Made by a program: the position numbers and the translations under genes
Shown: positions 48,746 to 58,627 of the stretch, piece after piece
Layout of the letters: each line of letters starts with the position of its first letter
How positions within the stretch are numbered: position 1 is the stretch's first letter
The notes under the pieces: model-generated
What the model saw: the letters and a program-made list of their open reading frames with translations, nothing else
Told to the model about the DNA's origin: nothing
Databases searched by the model: none
NCBI RefSeq assembly: GCF_004944975.1
Contig: NZ_SPQG01000015.1
Location: 1-64,000, forward strand
Length of the DNA: 64,000 nucleotides
Direction: 5' to 3'
DNA from: Halorhabdus amylolytica
GTDB lineage: Archaea; Halobacteriota; Halobacteria; Halobacteriales; Haloarculaceae

Positions 48746-50650
48746 TCACTCCTCGGGCGTCGCCAGCTCCGAGATCAGGTTGGTTGGCGTGACCGTCTCG
48801 CTATCGCGTACCTGATCGTGCAGGATCGGAGCCTCGTACTCGGTCGGGACGTTCCAGTAGTCCGTCGCGTCCCCGCTGTTGTAGATCCAGTCGAAGTGGA
48901 AGTATGGGTGAGCGTGGTCGTAGGAGGCCCAGCCCTGTAGGGCAAGTTTGAAGTCGCCCTCGATGTAGTCGCCGCCCCAGTAGGTCGCCGAGTCCTGCAT
49001 GACGGGTTCTGATTCGATCCCGAAATCCTGGAGGTGGCTGACAATCGTCTCGACGCCGGAGACCCAGTCGGAGAAACCCGCCGGCCCCTTGATCGGGAGT
49101 TCGAGCGGTTGACCGTCCTGCTGCCAGGTGCCATCCTGCTTCTCGTAGCCGGCGTCTTCGAGGAGTGCAGCAGCCTCGTCGGTCTGCTGTTCGGCACGTC
49201 CGTAGGTGTCGAACTCGTCGACGACGCCTTCGAGCCAGTGCCCTTCGATGTTACCGGTGAACTCGCCGGTCAGACCGCTGGGATAGGTGACACCGATCTT
49301 CGACCCGGTGCCCGCACCGGAGTTCTTGGCTGCAGCCTCGCGATCAATGACGTGAGCGATCGCCTTCCGAACGCGTGGATCGTCGACCGGTTCCTGCTCG
49401 TGGTTGAAGACGATTCCCATCCCCCAGTGGCGAGAGACCAATGCAGTCTGCATGTAGTCGGGCAGCCGACGGGTCTGGTTCTCGGGCATGAACAGCGTCG
49501 CCGAGCCGTCCGTCTCGCCGTTGATGAGCGACTGCCACCGACCGGAGTTGTTGGGCTTGTAGAGGTACTCGATCTCCGGGATGTTGATCCGATCGGCGTC
49601 AGGATGGTCCTCGAACTTCGTGACGAGCGTCCGCTGGCTATCTGCGTCTTCCCACTGCCAGGGCCCGTTGCCGACAGGTTCCTCGTCGGTGAAGTCAGTG
49701 AGGTCGCCCAGCGCCTGGGAACGCTCCTCCTCGGTTTCGGCGTCGTCCAGCCCCCGAACGAACTCGCCGTAGGTACCTTCGTAGGCACGGAGCTGGATCG
49801 GCGCGAGCAACGAGAGAATGACGTCCTCGTTGACCGGGTGTGCCAGTTCGATCTCGGCCGTTCGATCGCCGGTTCCCTGGATGCGATCGGGTATCGCGTT
49901 CATGTCGCCGTCCGGGACAACATACGGACCGAGTCCACCGGCTCCGCCGCTGTTGTACAGATCCAGCTTGAGATGGTCGGCGACTTCCTGACCGGTGACC
50001 GGATCGCCGTTGTGCCAGGTCTGGCCCTCTCGGACAGTCAGCGTGACGGTCGTCCCGTCGATCTCCCAGTCGCTGATGAGGTAGGGGTGGTACTCCCTGG
50101 TTGCGAGATTGTACCGCATGAAGCGGTCGAACATCGCACGGCGTGCCTCCCCGTCGTTGGTCCCGTTCCAGACATTGTACTGTGAGTCCGACGGGACCGC
50201 CCACTGTGCGAAGGTCAACCGTTCGTCCTCGGTGCCTTCCTTGCGGGTCCACTCGCCCTGGCGCGGGAGCCAGCTGGTCGGCCAGTAGACCTGCATCTTC
50301 TCACTGTCGGCCGGCGGAACGTTCCAGTCGTCGGTCGCCTGGAAGGACTGAGCCAGCTTCTCCATGATCGGCAACACCGGCAGCGTCTGATTGGTTATGT
50401 ACGCCAACTCCTGGATGGTCGCCCGCGAGACACTTTCGATCTGTTCGGGCGTCGTCGTCTCTGTCCCCTCGCCACCTCCAGCAGTGTCTCCGTCACCGCC
50501 GGAATCGCCAGCAGGCGTGTCTTCTTCCGTCTGTCCTGTGCCGCCACAGCCGGCGAGCGTAGTCGTGACCCCCACTGCGCCGAGGCCCTGGACGAACCGT
50601 CGGCGCGAAAGCGGCGAATCGTGCGAGTGTCTGTCTTTGGGACCGGACAT
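48746..50650 (-). CDS. Family 5 solute-binding lipoprotein (Tat), probably for oligosaccharides
   Basis: First gene of the Dpp-type operon. The 634-residue product carries a Tat signal with lipobox (LSRRRFVQGLGAVGVTTTLA then GCGG), an acidic Gly/Thr linker, and the DppA/OppA fold (VTLTVREGQTWHNGDPVTGQ, DPRVRKAIAHVIDREAAAKN). In archaea several such proteins bind cello-, xylo- or maltooligosaccharides rather than peptides. Its setting between GH31, GH13 and TrmB genes supports sugar binding, which is inference. Promoter direct repeats at 50690-50738 are shared with the divergent GH13 gene. Confidence 0.9.
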   Translation of the reverse strand: MSGPKDRHSHDSPLSRRRFVQGLGAVGVTTTLAGCGGTGQTEEDTPAGDSGGDGDTAGGGEGTETTTPEQIESVSRATIQELAYITNQTLPVLPIMEKLAQSFQATDDWNVPPADSEKMQVYWPTSWLPRQGEWTRKEGTEDERLTFAQWAVPSDSQYNVWNGTNDGEARRAMFDRFMRYNLATREYHPYLISDWEIDGTTVTLTVREGQTWHNGDPVTGQEVADHLKLDLYNSGGAGGLGPYVVPDGDMNAIPDRIQGTGDRTAEIELAHPVNEDVILSLLAPIQLRAYEGTYGEFVRGLDDAETEEERSQALGDLTDFTDEEPVGNGPWQWEDADSQRTLVTKFEDHPDADRINIPEIEYLYKPNNSGRWQSLINGETDGSATLFMPENQTRRLPDYMQTALVSRHWGMGIVFNHEQEPVDDPRVRKAIAHVIDREAAAKNSGAGTGSKIGVTYPSGLTGEFTGNIEGHWLEGVVDEFDTYGRAEQQTDEAAALLEDAGYEKQDGTWQQDGQPLELPIKGPAGFSDWVSGVETIVSHLQDFGIESEPVMQDSATYWGGDYIEGDFKLALQGWASYDHAHPYFHFDWIYNSGDATDYWNVPTEYEAPILHDQVRDSETVTPTNLISELATPEE

Positions 50651-50689
50651 CGTCGTGAACAATAAATCATATCGAAATAAAAGTTGTGG

Positions 50690-50738
50690 TAGAATAGCTT
50701 CTTCAATAATTTGGTTAGAATTCCTTCTTCAAGAATTT
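50690..50738. promoter_or_regulatory. Imperfect 23-bp direct repeat between divergent importer and GH13 genes
   Basis: The two units (50690-50712 and 50716-50738) start TAGAAT and share TTCTTCAA and AATTT, with 20 of 23 bases identical and 26 bp from start to start. They lie about 40-88 bp from each of the two divergent start codons (50650 and 50776). A TrmB-type regulator is the natural candidate to bind. Confidence 0.5.
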
Positions 50739-50775
50739 AGACAGAATTAAGTGATCTGTTCGCGATTATCCATCC

Positions 50776-52506
50776 ATGGGACACAATCGATCCACACAGT
50801 CGCCGGACACAGAGCAATCCGACGGTGACGATCGTCCATGGTGGAAGGAAGCAGTCGTCTACCAGATCTACCCCAAAAGTTTCAACGACACCGACGCCGA
50901 CGGCATCGGTGATATCCCCGGTATCGTCCAGAAGGTCGACTATCTGGATGAGTTGGGCGTCGACGCCGTCTGGCTCTCGCCAGTCTACCAGTCCCCACAG
51001 GCCGACAACGGCTACGACATCAGTGACTACCGCGCCATCGACGACCAGTATGGCGAACTGGGCGACTGGGAGGCACTGCTCGGGGACTTACACGACCGTG
51101 ATATCCGCCTGCTGATGGACCTCGTCGTCAACCACACTTCCGACGAACACGAGTGGTTCCAGCGTTCACGCCGTGGCGAGGAACCCTACGACGACTATTA
51201 CTACTGGCGGGAAGGCGACCCCGACGACCCCCCGAACAACTGGGAGTCGTTTTTCGGCGGGTCGGCCTGGTCCTACGACGATGAACGCGAGGCGTGGTAC
51301 CTCCATCTGTTCGACGAGAAACAGCCCGACCTCAACTGGCGCAATCCCGCCGTCCGCGAGGACGTCTACGAGATGATGCGATGGTGGCTCGATCGTGGCA
51401 TCGACGGCTTCCGGATGGACGTCATCAACCTCATCTCCAAGACCGAGGGCCTGCCGGACGGCGATCCTCATGGCGGGCTTGTCGGGGCCGAACACGTCAT
51501 GAACGGACCACGCGTTCACGAATACCTCTCGGAAATGATGGAAGAGACCGTCGACACCGTCGACCGGGAGATCATGACCGTCGGTGAGACGCCTGGCGTC
51601 TCCGTCGAGGACGCACGACAGTACGTCGGCGAGGACGGCGATGGCCTCTCGATGGTGTTCCAGTTCGAGCACGTCAACGTCGACGACGGTGACAGCAAGT
51701 GGGACCTCGGGGAGTTCGACCTCGTCGCGTTCAAGGAGATCTTCGACCGCTGGCAAACCGGATTGGCGGATGACGGCTGGAACAGCGTTTACCTCTCGAA
51801 TCACGACCAGCCCCGGTCGGTCTCGCAGTTCGGCAACGACGGCGAGTATCGACGGAAGTCCGCCAAACTCCTGGGGACGTTTACCCACACGCTGGGTGGG
51901 ACACCCTACGTCTACCAGGGCGAGGAACTCGGCATGACGAACACGAGCTTCGAGTCGGTCGAGCAACTGCGCGACGTCGAAGCGATCAACTTCGTCGAAG
52001 AGGCACTGGCGAGCGGTGGGGCCGAGGATTACGACGACGTTCGCGACGCGGTCGAGGCGGTCGCGCGGGACAACGCCCGGACGCCGATGCAGTGGGACGG
52101 GGGTCCAAACGCCGGGTTCACCGACGGCGATCCCTGGCTGAAAGTCACCGACAACTACACCGAGATCAACGTCGCAGACGAACTGGAGGATACGGATTCA
52201 GTCTGGCAGTATTACCGCAAACTGATCGATCTCAGACACGACAACGACGTCCTCGTGTACGGCGACTTCGAGTTACACTATCCCGATCACGAGTCGATGT
52301 TCGCCTACACCCGGACCCTCGGTGACGACCGTGCGCTGATCGTCCTCAACTGGACGGACGATCCCACGACTGTCGAGGTGCCCGACGAGATCCCGACTGA
52401 TGACCTCGAACTCGCGCTCGCAAACGACGACGTGCAGCCCAGTCCCGACGCACAGTTCGAACTCCAGCCCTGGGAAGCACGGGTCTACCTCACTGGAAAC
52501 CGATGA
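50776..52506 (+). CDS. GH13 alpha-glucosidase (oligo-1,6-glucosidase type)
   Basis: A 576-residue cytoplasmic GH13 enzyme. Conserved regions: DLVVNHTSDEH (region I), DGFRMDVIN with nucleophile Asp215, TVGE with acid-base Glu271, and NHDQPR with Asp344. QIYPKSFNDTDADGIGDIPG near 30-50 carries the calcium-site motif of oligo-1,6-glucosidases and sucrose isomerases. It hydrolyses short alpha-1,4 or alpha-1,6 glucosides or sucrose. Its stop overlaps the start of a 572-residue paralogue (ATGA), so the pair is a tandem duplication in one operon. Confidence 0.95.
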   Translation: MGHNRSTQSPDTEQSDGDDRPWWKEAVVYQIYPKSFNDTDADGIGDIPGIVQKVDYLDELGVDAVWLSPVYQSPQADNGYDISDYRAIDDQYGELGDWEALLGDLHDRDIRLLMDLVVNHTSDEHEWFQRSRRGEEPYDDYYYWREGDPDDPPNNWESFFGGSAWSYDDEREAWYLHLFDEKQPDLNWRNPAVREDVYEMMRWWLDRGIDGFRMDVINLISKTEGLPDGDPHGGLVGAEHVMNGPRVHEYLSEMMEETVDTVDREIMTVGETPGVSVEDARQYVGEDGDGLSMVFQFEHVNVDDGDSKWDLGEFDLVAFKEIFDRWQTGLADDGWNSVYLSNHDQPRSVSQFGNDGEYRRKSAKLLGTFTHTLGGTPYVYQGEELGMTNTSFESVEQLRDVEAINFVEEALASGGAEDYDDVRDAVEAVARDNARTPMQWDGGPNAGFTDGDPWLKVTDNYTEINVADELEDTDSVWQYYRKLIDLRHDNDVLVYGDFELHYPDHESMFAYTRTLGDDRALIVLNWTDDPTTVEVPDEIPTDDLELALANDDVQPSPDAQFELQPWEARVYLTGNR

Positions 52507-54221
52507 GCAAGGGAGGTTCACCGGACGAGTCCGTCCGAACGACAGACGAACGAATCGATCGCGAGTGGTGGAAGGAAGCGGTCGTCTACCAGATCTACCC
52601 CAAAAGTTTCAACGACACCGACGCCGACGGCATCGGCGATATCCCCGGTATCGTCCAGAAGGTCGACTATCTGGATGAGTTGAGCGTCGACGCCGTCTGG
52701 CTCTCGCCAGTCTACCAATCCCCGCAGGCCGACAACGGCTACGACATCAGCGACTACCGCGCTATCGACGAGCGCTACGGCAATCTCGACGACTTTGAAG
52801 CGCTACTGTCCGCACTCCACGACCGAGACATCCGCCTCATCATGGATCTCGTGGTCAATCACACCTCCGACGAACACGAGTGGTTCCAGCGCTCACGCCG
52901 CGGCGAGGAACCCTACGACGACTATTACTACTGGCGGGAAGGCGATCCCGGCGACCTCCCGAACAACTGGAATTCCATTTTCGGCGGGTCGGCATGGAGT
53001 TATGACGACGAACGCGAAGCCTGGTATCTCCATCTGTTCGACGAGAAACAGCCCGACCTCAACTGGCGCAATCCCGCCGTCCGCGAGGACGTCTATGACA
53101 TGGTGAACTGGTGGCTCGAAAAGGGTATCGACGGGTTCCGCCTCGATGCCGTCAATCTCCTTTCGAAGGCCGAGGGACTCCCGGACGGCGACCCGACCGA
53201 CGGGATCACCGGCCGCGAGCACTTCTTCAACGGCCCGGAGATCCACGCGTATCTCGGCGAACTTCATGATCGAACCGTCGACCGATACGATGCGATGACC
53301 GTCGCCGAGATGGGCGCGATCACTCACGAGGACGCCCTGGAGTACTGCGGTGAGGACGGCGACGGCATCGACATGGTCTTTCAGTTCCTCCGTGACGAGT
53401 TGCGGAGTGAAGATGATCCGAAGTGGGAGCCGATGGACTGGACGCTTCCCGAACTAGCCTCGATCGTCACGGACTGGCAGACCGGCCTCGCTGGCGAGGC
53501 CTGGGTCGCCCCGGTACTGGAGAATCACGACCAGCCCCGGAGTGTCTCGTGGTGGGGCAGTGAGGAGTACCGCCGTCAATCGGCCACGATGCTCGGCACC
53601 TTCCTGTTGACAATGCGGGGGACGCCGTTCCTGTATCAGGGCCAGGAACTCGGCATGACGAACGTCGAGTTCGATAGTCTCGACGAACTCGAAGACCCGG
53701 CAACGAAACAGCGCGTCGAGAACGCGATCGCTGACGGCGACATCGATGGTTTCGAGGATGCGCGGACGGTGATAAACCTGGAGAGTCGCGACCACGGCCG
53801 GACGCCGATGCAATGGACCGACGGTCCGAGCGCCGGGTTCACTGATGGCGAGCCCTGGATCGTAGTGAACCCTAATCACACCGAGATCAACGTCGAGAGT
53901 GAACGCGACGATCCAGATTCGGTACTCCGGTATTACCGTGAACTCATCGATATCCGCCACGACAGCGACGTCCTCGTCTACGGCGACTTCGAATTCCTCG
54001 TCGCGGGAGACGAGCAGGTGTTCGCCTACGTTCGAGCCCACGACGAGGAACGGCTACTGGTCGTCCTCAACTGGTCGTCCGATTCATGCCACCTCGACCT
54101 GTCCGAACACACTGAACGCGAGGCTGAATACAGGCTGGGTAACTACGGCGATACCGGCGAAGACCTCGCCGATCTCGACTTACGGCCCTGGGACGCTCGC
54201 ATCTATCGCCTTGTCCAGTAG
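52503..54221 (+). CDS. GH13 alpha-glucosidase, second tandem copy
   Basis: A 572-residue paralogue of the preceding enzyme. The first 200 residues are nearly identical to it, and the C-terminal half differs more. Catalytic residues are present: Asp215 (DGFRLDAVN), Glu269 (TVAEMG) and Asp343 (NHDQPR). The changes around the acid-base (VAEMGAI against VGETPGV) and in the loop before NHD (VAPVLE against NSVYLS) suggest a different linkage or chain-length preference. The ATG overlaps the upstream stop. No signal peptide, so it acts on imported sugars. Confidence 0.95.
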   Translation: MSKGGSPDESVRTTDERIDREWWKEAVVYQIYPKSFNDTDADGIGDIPGIVQKVDYLDELSVDAVWLSPVYQSPQADNGYDISDYRAIDERYGNLDDFEALLSALHDRDIRLIMDLVVNHTSDEHEWFQRSRRGEEPYDDYYYWREGDPGDLPNNWNSIFGGSAWSYDDEREAWYLHLFDEKQPDLNWRNPAVREDVYDMVNWWLEKGIDGFRLDAVNLLSKAEGLPDGDPTDGITGREHFFNGPEIHAYLGELHDRTVDRYDAMTVAEMGAITHEDALEYCGEDGDGIDMVFQFLRDELRSEDDPKWEPMDWTLPELASIVTDWQTGLAGEAWVAPVLENHDQPRSVSWWGSEEYRRQSATMLGTFLLTMRGTPFLYQGQELGMTNVEFDSLDELEDPATKQRVENAIADGDIDGFEDARTVINLESRDHGRTPMQWTDGPSAGFTDGEPWIVVNPNHTEINVESERDDPDSVLRYYRELIDIRHDSDVLVYGDFEFLVAGDEQVFAYVRAHDEERLLVVLNWSSDSCHLDLSEHTEREAEYRLGNYGDTGEDLADLDLRPWDARIYRLVQ

Positions 54222-54315
54222 CGACAGGTGATACACTACCCAGAGAGTCGGTGACACGTAGCGAGCGAAAGCCCACCTTTCAGGGGTGAGAGGATGTCAA
54301 GTCCGTCTCGGTCGT

Positions 54316-55914
54316 CTATTGCCCCGAAAGGCGCCAGGCGTACTCGTACCCATCGAGTGCAACGCCGTCGACAGTGCGTGGCTCCGTGGTCACATTGTTG
54401 TACGTGCGTAGCGTCCGATCGCCGTGCGTTCGCGTCGAGACGAAGACGCCGTTCTCGGCCCGGTAGGTCGGCTGCTCGTTGAACAGTGTCGGGTTGTTCG
54501 TTCGCGTCTCGATCATCTCCCGGAGACCAGTCCAGATCGTGTGGGCATTCGAGTCCTCGTCAGTCATCGCTGCAGCCTTGCGATTCTCGTCGAATGGGCC
54601 GCGATGGAGATAGCGACTGTCGTCGTAGCCGAGTTGCTCGTTCATCTCCTCGAAGAACGCGCGATCGTTCGCCATCCCGATCTCGTCGCCGTAATAGATG
54701 ATCGGCGTCCCCTCGACGGAGAAAAGCAGCGAGTACGCAAGCAGGACGCGCTCGGGATCTTCCTCGAGGAGGTTGTACAGCCGCCCGGAGATGCCCTCGC
54801 CGTCGCGGAACTCCCAGTCGTCGTCCCGGCGGTACTCGTCGTTGAGGAGTCGACGCTCGTCCGGGCTGACGAACTCCAGGGTCAACTCGTCGTGGACGCG
54901 CAGGAACGTGAACCACTGGGCGGTGTCGGGAACGTCGAGATCCGCCAAGCTCGCAAGCTCGTCTGTGATGTAGGTGGGATCGTTCTCGGCGAGAGCCAGG
55001 AAGAACGTCGGCATGATCGGGAAGTTATATGCGACGTGGCACTCGTCGCCGTCACCGAAGTAGTCGACGACGTCGGCGGGCTCCTGGTTCGCCTCGGCAA
55101 TCATGATTGTCCCCTCGGCGATGTAATCGAAAGCCGCCCGGAAGAGCTGCAAGATTGTATGGGTTTCCGGGAGGTTCTCGCAGTTCGTGCCCTCGCGCTT
55201 CCAGAGGAACGGCGCGGCGTCCATCCGGAACCCGTCGACGCCCTCGACCTGCCAGCGAGTGAGGATCCGGACCATGTCGATCAGGACGTCCGGATTCTTG
55301 TAGTTGAGATCCGGCTGAACGTCGTAAAATCGATGGAAGTAGTAGTCGTCAGTTGGTTCGTTGTACGTCCAGTTGGAGTCCGAGACGCCTTTCAAGAGGA
55401 GACGCGTCTCCTCGTATTTCTCGGTGTCGTCGTTCCAGATGTAGTAGTCGCGATACGCGGCGTCCTCGCTCTCTCGGGCGTCCTGAAACCACTCGTGCTG
55501 GTCGGACGTGTGGTTGATCGGGACGTCGAAGACGACCTTGATGCCGCGGTCGTGGGCCGCTTCGACGAAATGCAGGAACGCATCGGTCCCGCCGAGTTCG
55601 TCACGGACCCGAGAGAAGTCAGAGACGTCAAACCCCTGATCGACCATCGGCGATTCGAGGACTGGCAACAGCCAGAGGACCGTCACGCCCAGTTCCTCGA
55701 TGTAGTCGAGTCGCTCGATCAGACCGTCGAAATCGTCGGCGAACAGATCGACGTACAGAGAGTAGACGACGCCGGTCTGATACCAGTCAGTCTCTGTGGA
55801 GGTGTTGGTAGCCTGGTCGCTACGCTCCTCGAGTAATTCGAGTAACGTGTCCTTCTCGTCTGGATACGCTGTTCCATAGATGTCTTCCCAAAGGGTTTCG
55901 ATTTCATTTGTCAT
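54316..55914 (-). CDS. GH13 trehalose-synthase-like enzyme
   Basis: A 532-residue cytoplasmic GH13 protein. Catalytic residues: Asp232 (DGFRMDAAPFLW), Glu274 (IAEANQEPADV) and Asp342 in VHDELTLE. The EANQ, YFGDGDECHVAYNFP and HDELTLE sequences are those of trehalose synthases (GH13_16), which interconvert maltose and trehalose. The N-terminal 45 residues are unrelated to the bacterial enzymes and there is no maltokinase domain. It is convergent with the tandem GH13 pair. Alternatives are sucrose hydrolase or amylosucrase-like specificity. Confidence 0.85.
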   Translation of the reverse strand: MTNEIETLWEDIYGTAYPDEKDTLLELLEERSDQATNTSTETDWYQTGVVYSLYVDLFADDFDGLIERLDYIEELGVTVLWLLPVLESPMVDQGFDVSDFSRVRDELGGTDAFLHFVEAAHDRGIKVVFDVPINHTSDQHEWFQDARESEDAAYRDYYIWNDDTEKYEETRLLLKGVSDSNWTYNEPTDDYYFHRFYDVQPDLNYKNPDVLIDMVRILTRWQVEGVDGFRMDAAPFLWKREGTNCENLPETHTILQLFRAAFDYIAEGTIMIAEANQEPADVVDYFGDGDECHVAYNFPIMPTFFLALAENDPTYITDELASLADLDVPDTAQWFTFLRVHDELTLEFVSPDERRLLNDEYRRDDDWEFRDGEGISGRLYNLLEEDPERVLLAYSLLFSVEGTPIIYYGDEIGMANDRAFFEEMNEQLGYDDSRYLHRGPFDENRKAAAMTDEDSNAHTIWTGLREMIETRTNNPTLFNEQPTYRAENGVFVSTRTHGDRTLRTYNNVTTEPRTVDGVALDGYEYAWRLSGQ

Positions 55915-56093
55915 CGTGGTATCCTCCGTTCGCGGCGTCAGCCAGGACGGTCACTACCCAATACGTCACGATGTGAGAGGTGTGTACAAAGGTTCGCCGA
56001 TTGATCGCCGAAATTTCGAGTGAACGAATATCAGAGAGTCCCCGGATTGGTTCCGAAGGGGGATTTAACTCTGTCTGCCCGTAAGATGACCCA

Positions 56094-56684
56094 ATGAGCG
56101 ACTCGACACAGCCGAGTCAGGGCGACGGATTGCCGAACAGGACACGAGCGCATCGAGGGGGTGGACGCAGTCCAAGACGTGGCCCGCCCGGTCGAGAGAC
56201 GAGCGCAGCCACGTCCACGTATCGCCGCGAGTTTCTGGCCATTGGGAATCGAACTGGGAGCGAGAAAGGACAGATTGGCGTTCTTCTCGGCGATATCGGT
56301 CGGATCGCCGGTGAGATCGGTGTTCTGACGCTTCCGGTGATGCTGTCTCTCCCGGTCGCTCAGGTCTGGGACCCGGTCGCCCTTTTCGAAACGTGGCTTG
56401 TAGCCCTGATTACGATGATCGTCCTCGGCACGCTCGTTAGGAGCGGGTTGATCGCGCCTCCGTTCACAGACGCACCAGGGTGGGCTCGCCTGTTTCCCAC
56501 GCTGATCCTGCTGAGAGTGATCTACTTTAACGGGACTCTCCTCGTGGCAGTTTTGGGGGGTGGTGCCGTCGCGGGCGGAACAGGTGTCGTGGCGACTGGA
56601 CTGGTATGGTCGCTCGCCGTCAGCGCAACGGCGACGTTGCTATTTCCGCGCGTGGTCGACGAGTGGATGGCCGGACGGGCGTGA
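56094..56684 (+). CDS. Four-helix membrane protein of unknown function
   Basis: A 196-residue protein. The first 65 residues are polar and probably disordered (Arg/Gly-rich), followed by four hydrophobic helices (about 73-92, 98-118, 130-155, 160-182). A TATA-like GATTTAAC 24-32 bp upstream of the ATG at 56094 supports this start for a leaderless message. No family is recognised. It lies between the trehalose-synthase-like gene and the sugar importer but has its own promoter. Confidence 0.6.
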   Translation: MSDSTQPSQGDGLPNRTRAHRGGGRSPRRGPPGRETSAATSTYRREFLAIGNRTGSEKGQIGVLLGDIGRIAGEIGVLTLPVMLSLPVAQVWDPVALFETWLVALITMIVLGTLVRSGLIAPPFTDAPGWARLFPTLILLRVIYFNGTLLVAVLGGGAVAGGTGVVATGLVWSLAVSATATLLFPRVVDEWMAGRA

Positions 56685-56864
56685 CGCGATCGATGCGATC
56701 ATGATGGATATGTCGAGTGCAGATGCCTTCCGACGGGTGTTGAGACGATGTAACCGACCGCTTGTTGTGGGTCACGTGCGCGTGTCATCCATCGGTTCGT
56801 GTTAACAACATCTGTAGTTACCACGGGAAAACATTTAAGCATTCACGAAACACTTTGATAGAAT

Positions 56865-58349
56865 ATGCCCAAAGACAGTCAGGGCAGTTCGTCAAGCGTG
56901 TCCCGACGGCGATTCATCCAAGCAGCTGGCGCAGTAGGCGTGACAGCCGGCCTCGCAGGGTGTGGTGGTGGAGATAGCACGACAGAAAGCGGCGGCGAGA
57001 CGACAAGTAGTGATGGACAAACCGGCGGAGGTGCCACGACCGGAGAGCCCAGTGGTGACGAGATCAGCGGCAAAGTCTCGGTGTTCGCGGGCAAAGTGTG
57101 GAATCAGAACGAGGAGAAGTTCACAAAAGTCCTCCACGAACAGGGCGTCCCGGATTCCGTCGATATCCAACTCAACTCCGCTGCCCAGCAGACGGGCAGC
57201 AAACAGCAGCGGCTCAGAACACAGATCAATGCGGAGTCGACAGATCCCGACCTCGTGTTGACAGACAACGGGTGGACGATTCCGTTCATCGCCCGGGGTG
57301 ACCTCGTCAACCTGACCGAGACGATGAGCGACGACTTCATCTCACAGGTCAGAGAAGAAGGCGTCCAGTCGATGGTACAGACGGGAGAGCACCCGGAAAC
57401 GGGTGACCTGTATTCGATCCCTGTCTTCCCGGACTTCCCGACTGTGCAGTACCGCAAGGACCTCTTCAAAGAGGTCGGCTACACCGAGTCCGACTTCCAG
57501 CAGTGGCAGTCGAACCCGATCGGCTGGGACAAGTTTTCGAACATTGTCGCAGAAGCCAAACAGGCCGGCGACGTGGAGTACGGTCACGTCTGGCAAGGCA
57601 AAAACTACGGCGGGCTGTCGTGTTGTACGTTCAACGAGTTCCTGACGAGCATGGGCGGGTACTTCTTCGGTGGCGAGGACAACCTCTTTGGTCCGATCGG
57701 AGCCCGCCCGGTCACGATCGGGGACGAAAAGGCCATCGACGGTATCGAACTGGCGCGTGACCTGATATACGGCGAGGGCGAATCGCCGATGGACGTCAAG
57801 GGCGTCTCACCCAAGGAAGTCGCCGGATGGATCGAACCCGACACGAAGAGCATCTTCGAAGCCCAGAACGCCGTCACCCAGCGTAACTGGACGTACGCCA
57901 TCGGTGGCGCAGCGAACAAGTTCGAGGGGACGGACGCGGAACTCGGCGTGATGCCGTTACCGAAAGGGCCCAACGGCTCCTGGCACGCCCAGGGCGGCTG
58001 GATCCTCTCGATGAATCCCTACAGCGACAACAAGGCCGCGGCCAAGGAAGTCATCAAGGCCTGGTGGAGCGACGCGATGCACAAGAAGCAACTTGACGTC
58101 GCAAACTACATGCCGCCGAAGCCGTCGCTGTACGATTACGTCAAGGAACACCCGACTTACGGCCCGTACTTCAAGCCACTCAATTACGCCGCCGAGAACC
58201 TCATGCCACGGCCGACGACGTCTGTCTGGCCTACCGAGTCGACCATCATCGCGAAGCAGGTCAACGCCGCGCTCACGAAAAGCAAGTCGGCAGCCAAAGC
58301 GGCCCAGCAGATGGAAACCAAGATCAAGGCTATCGAAAACCAGGCCTAG
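56865..58349 (+). CDS. CUT1-type sugar ABC transporter substrate-binding lipoprotein (Tat)
   Basis: A 494-residue family 1 solute-binding protein. The Tat signal and lipobox are VSRRRFIQAAGAVGVTAGLA then GCGG, followed by a Ser/Thr/Gly-rich linker (about 38-65). The binding fold includes DPDLVLTDNGWTIPFIARGD, DLYSIPVFPDFPTVQYRKDL and SWHAQGGWILSMNPYSDNK. ATTTAAG at 56833-56839 is a good TATA element. It is followed by two permeases and a MalK-type ATPase and so delivers a mono- or oligosaccharide. The nearby GH32 gene points to a fructoside as one possible ligand. Confidence 0.92.
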   Translation: MPKDSQGSSSSVSRRRFIQAAGAVGVTAGLAGCGGGDSTTESGGETTSSDGQTGGGATTGEPSGDEISGKVSVFAGKVWNQNEEKFTKVLHEQGVPDSVDIQLNSAAQQTGSKQQRLRTQINAESTDPDLVLTDNGWTIPFIARGDLVNLTETMSDDFISQVREEGVQSMVQTGEHPETGDLYSIPVFPDFPTVQYRKDLFKEVGYTESDFQQWQSNPIGWDKFSNIVAEAKQAGDVEYGHVWQGKNYGGLSCCTFNEFLTSMGGYFFGGEDNLFGPIGARPVTIGDEKAIDGIELARDLIYGEGESPMDVKGVSPKEVAGWIEPDTKSIFEAQNAVTQRNWTYAIGGAANKFEGTDAELGVMPLPKGPNGSWHAQGGWILSMNPYSDNKAAAKEVIKAWWSDAMHKKQLDVANYMPPKPSLYDYVKEHPTYGPYFKPLNYAAENLMPRPTTSVWPTESTIIAKQVNAALTKSKSAAKAAQQMETKIKAIENQA

Positions 58350-58627
58350 TAAAGACCGCGTCGTCGACACCCGACCGGAGGTCGACACTGGAACGAACTC
58401 GAAGGTGTGCCCGGAGTGTGAGCAGGTATCCGTGATTCGGCATCTGGGCTGTCCGGCATATCGTCGACCTCGGTGATCGGTCTGGAACTAACCCATCGGC
58501 AAGTGGGTATGACCCGGAGCCAGAATGTACATAAAAAACCACAATATTCAAATGATATACTTGAGGATAATCAGACGTATGGTTGAGTGTCAATTACACG
58601 CAAGCGCCAACAGGAGTGCCTCGACCC

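Noticed and set aside
58377-58476. Short frame with a CPEC...GCPAY zinc-finger-like pattern between the binding protein and permease genes
   Set aside because: Only two loosely placed Cys groups, no start codon in a good context, and an Arg-rich ending. More likely non-coding or a relic.
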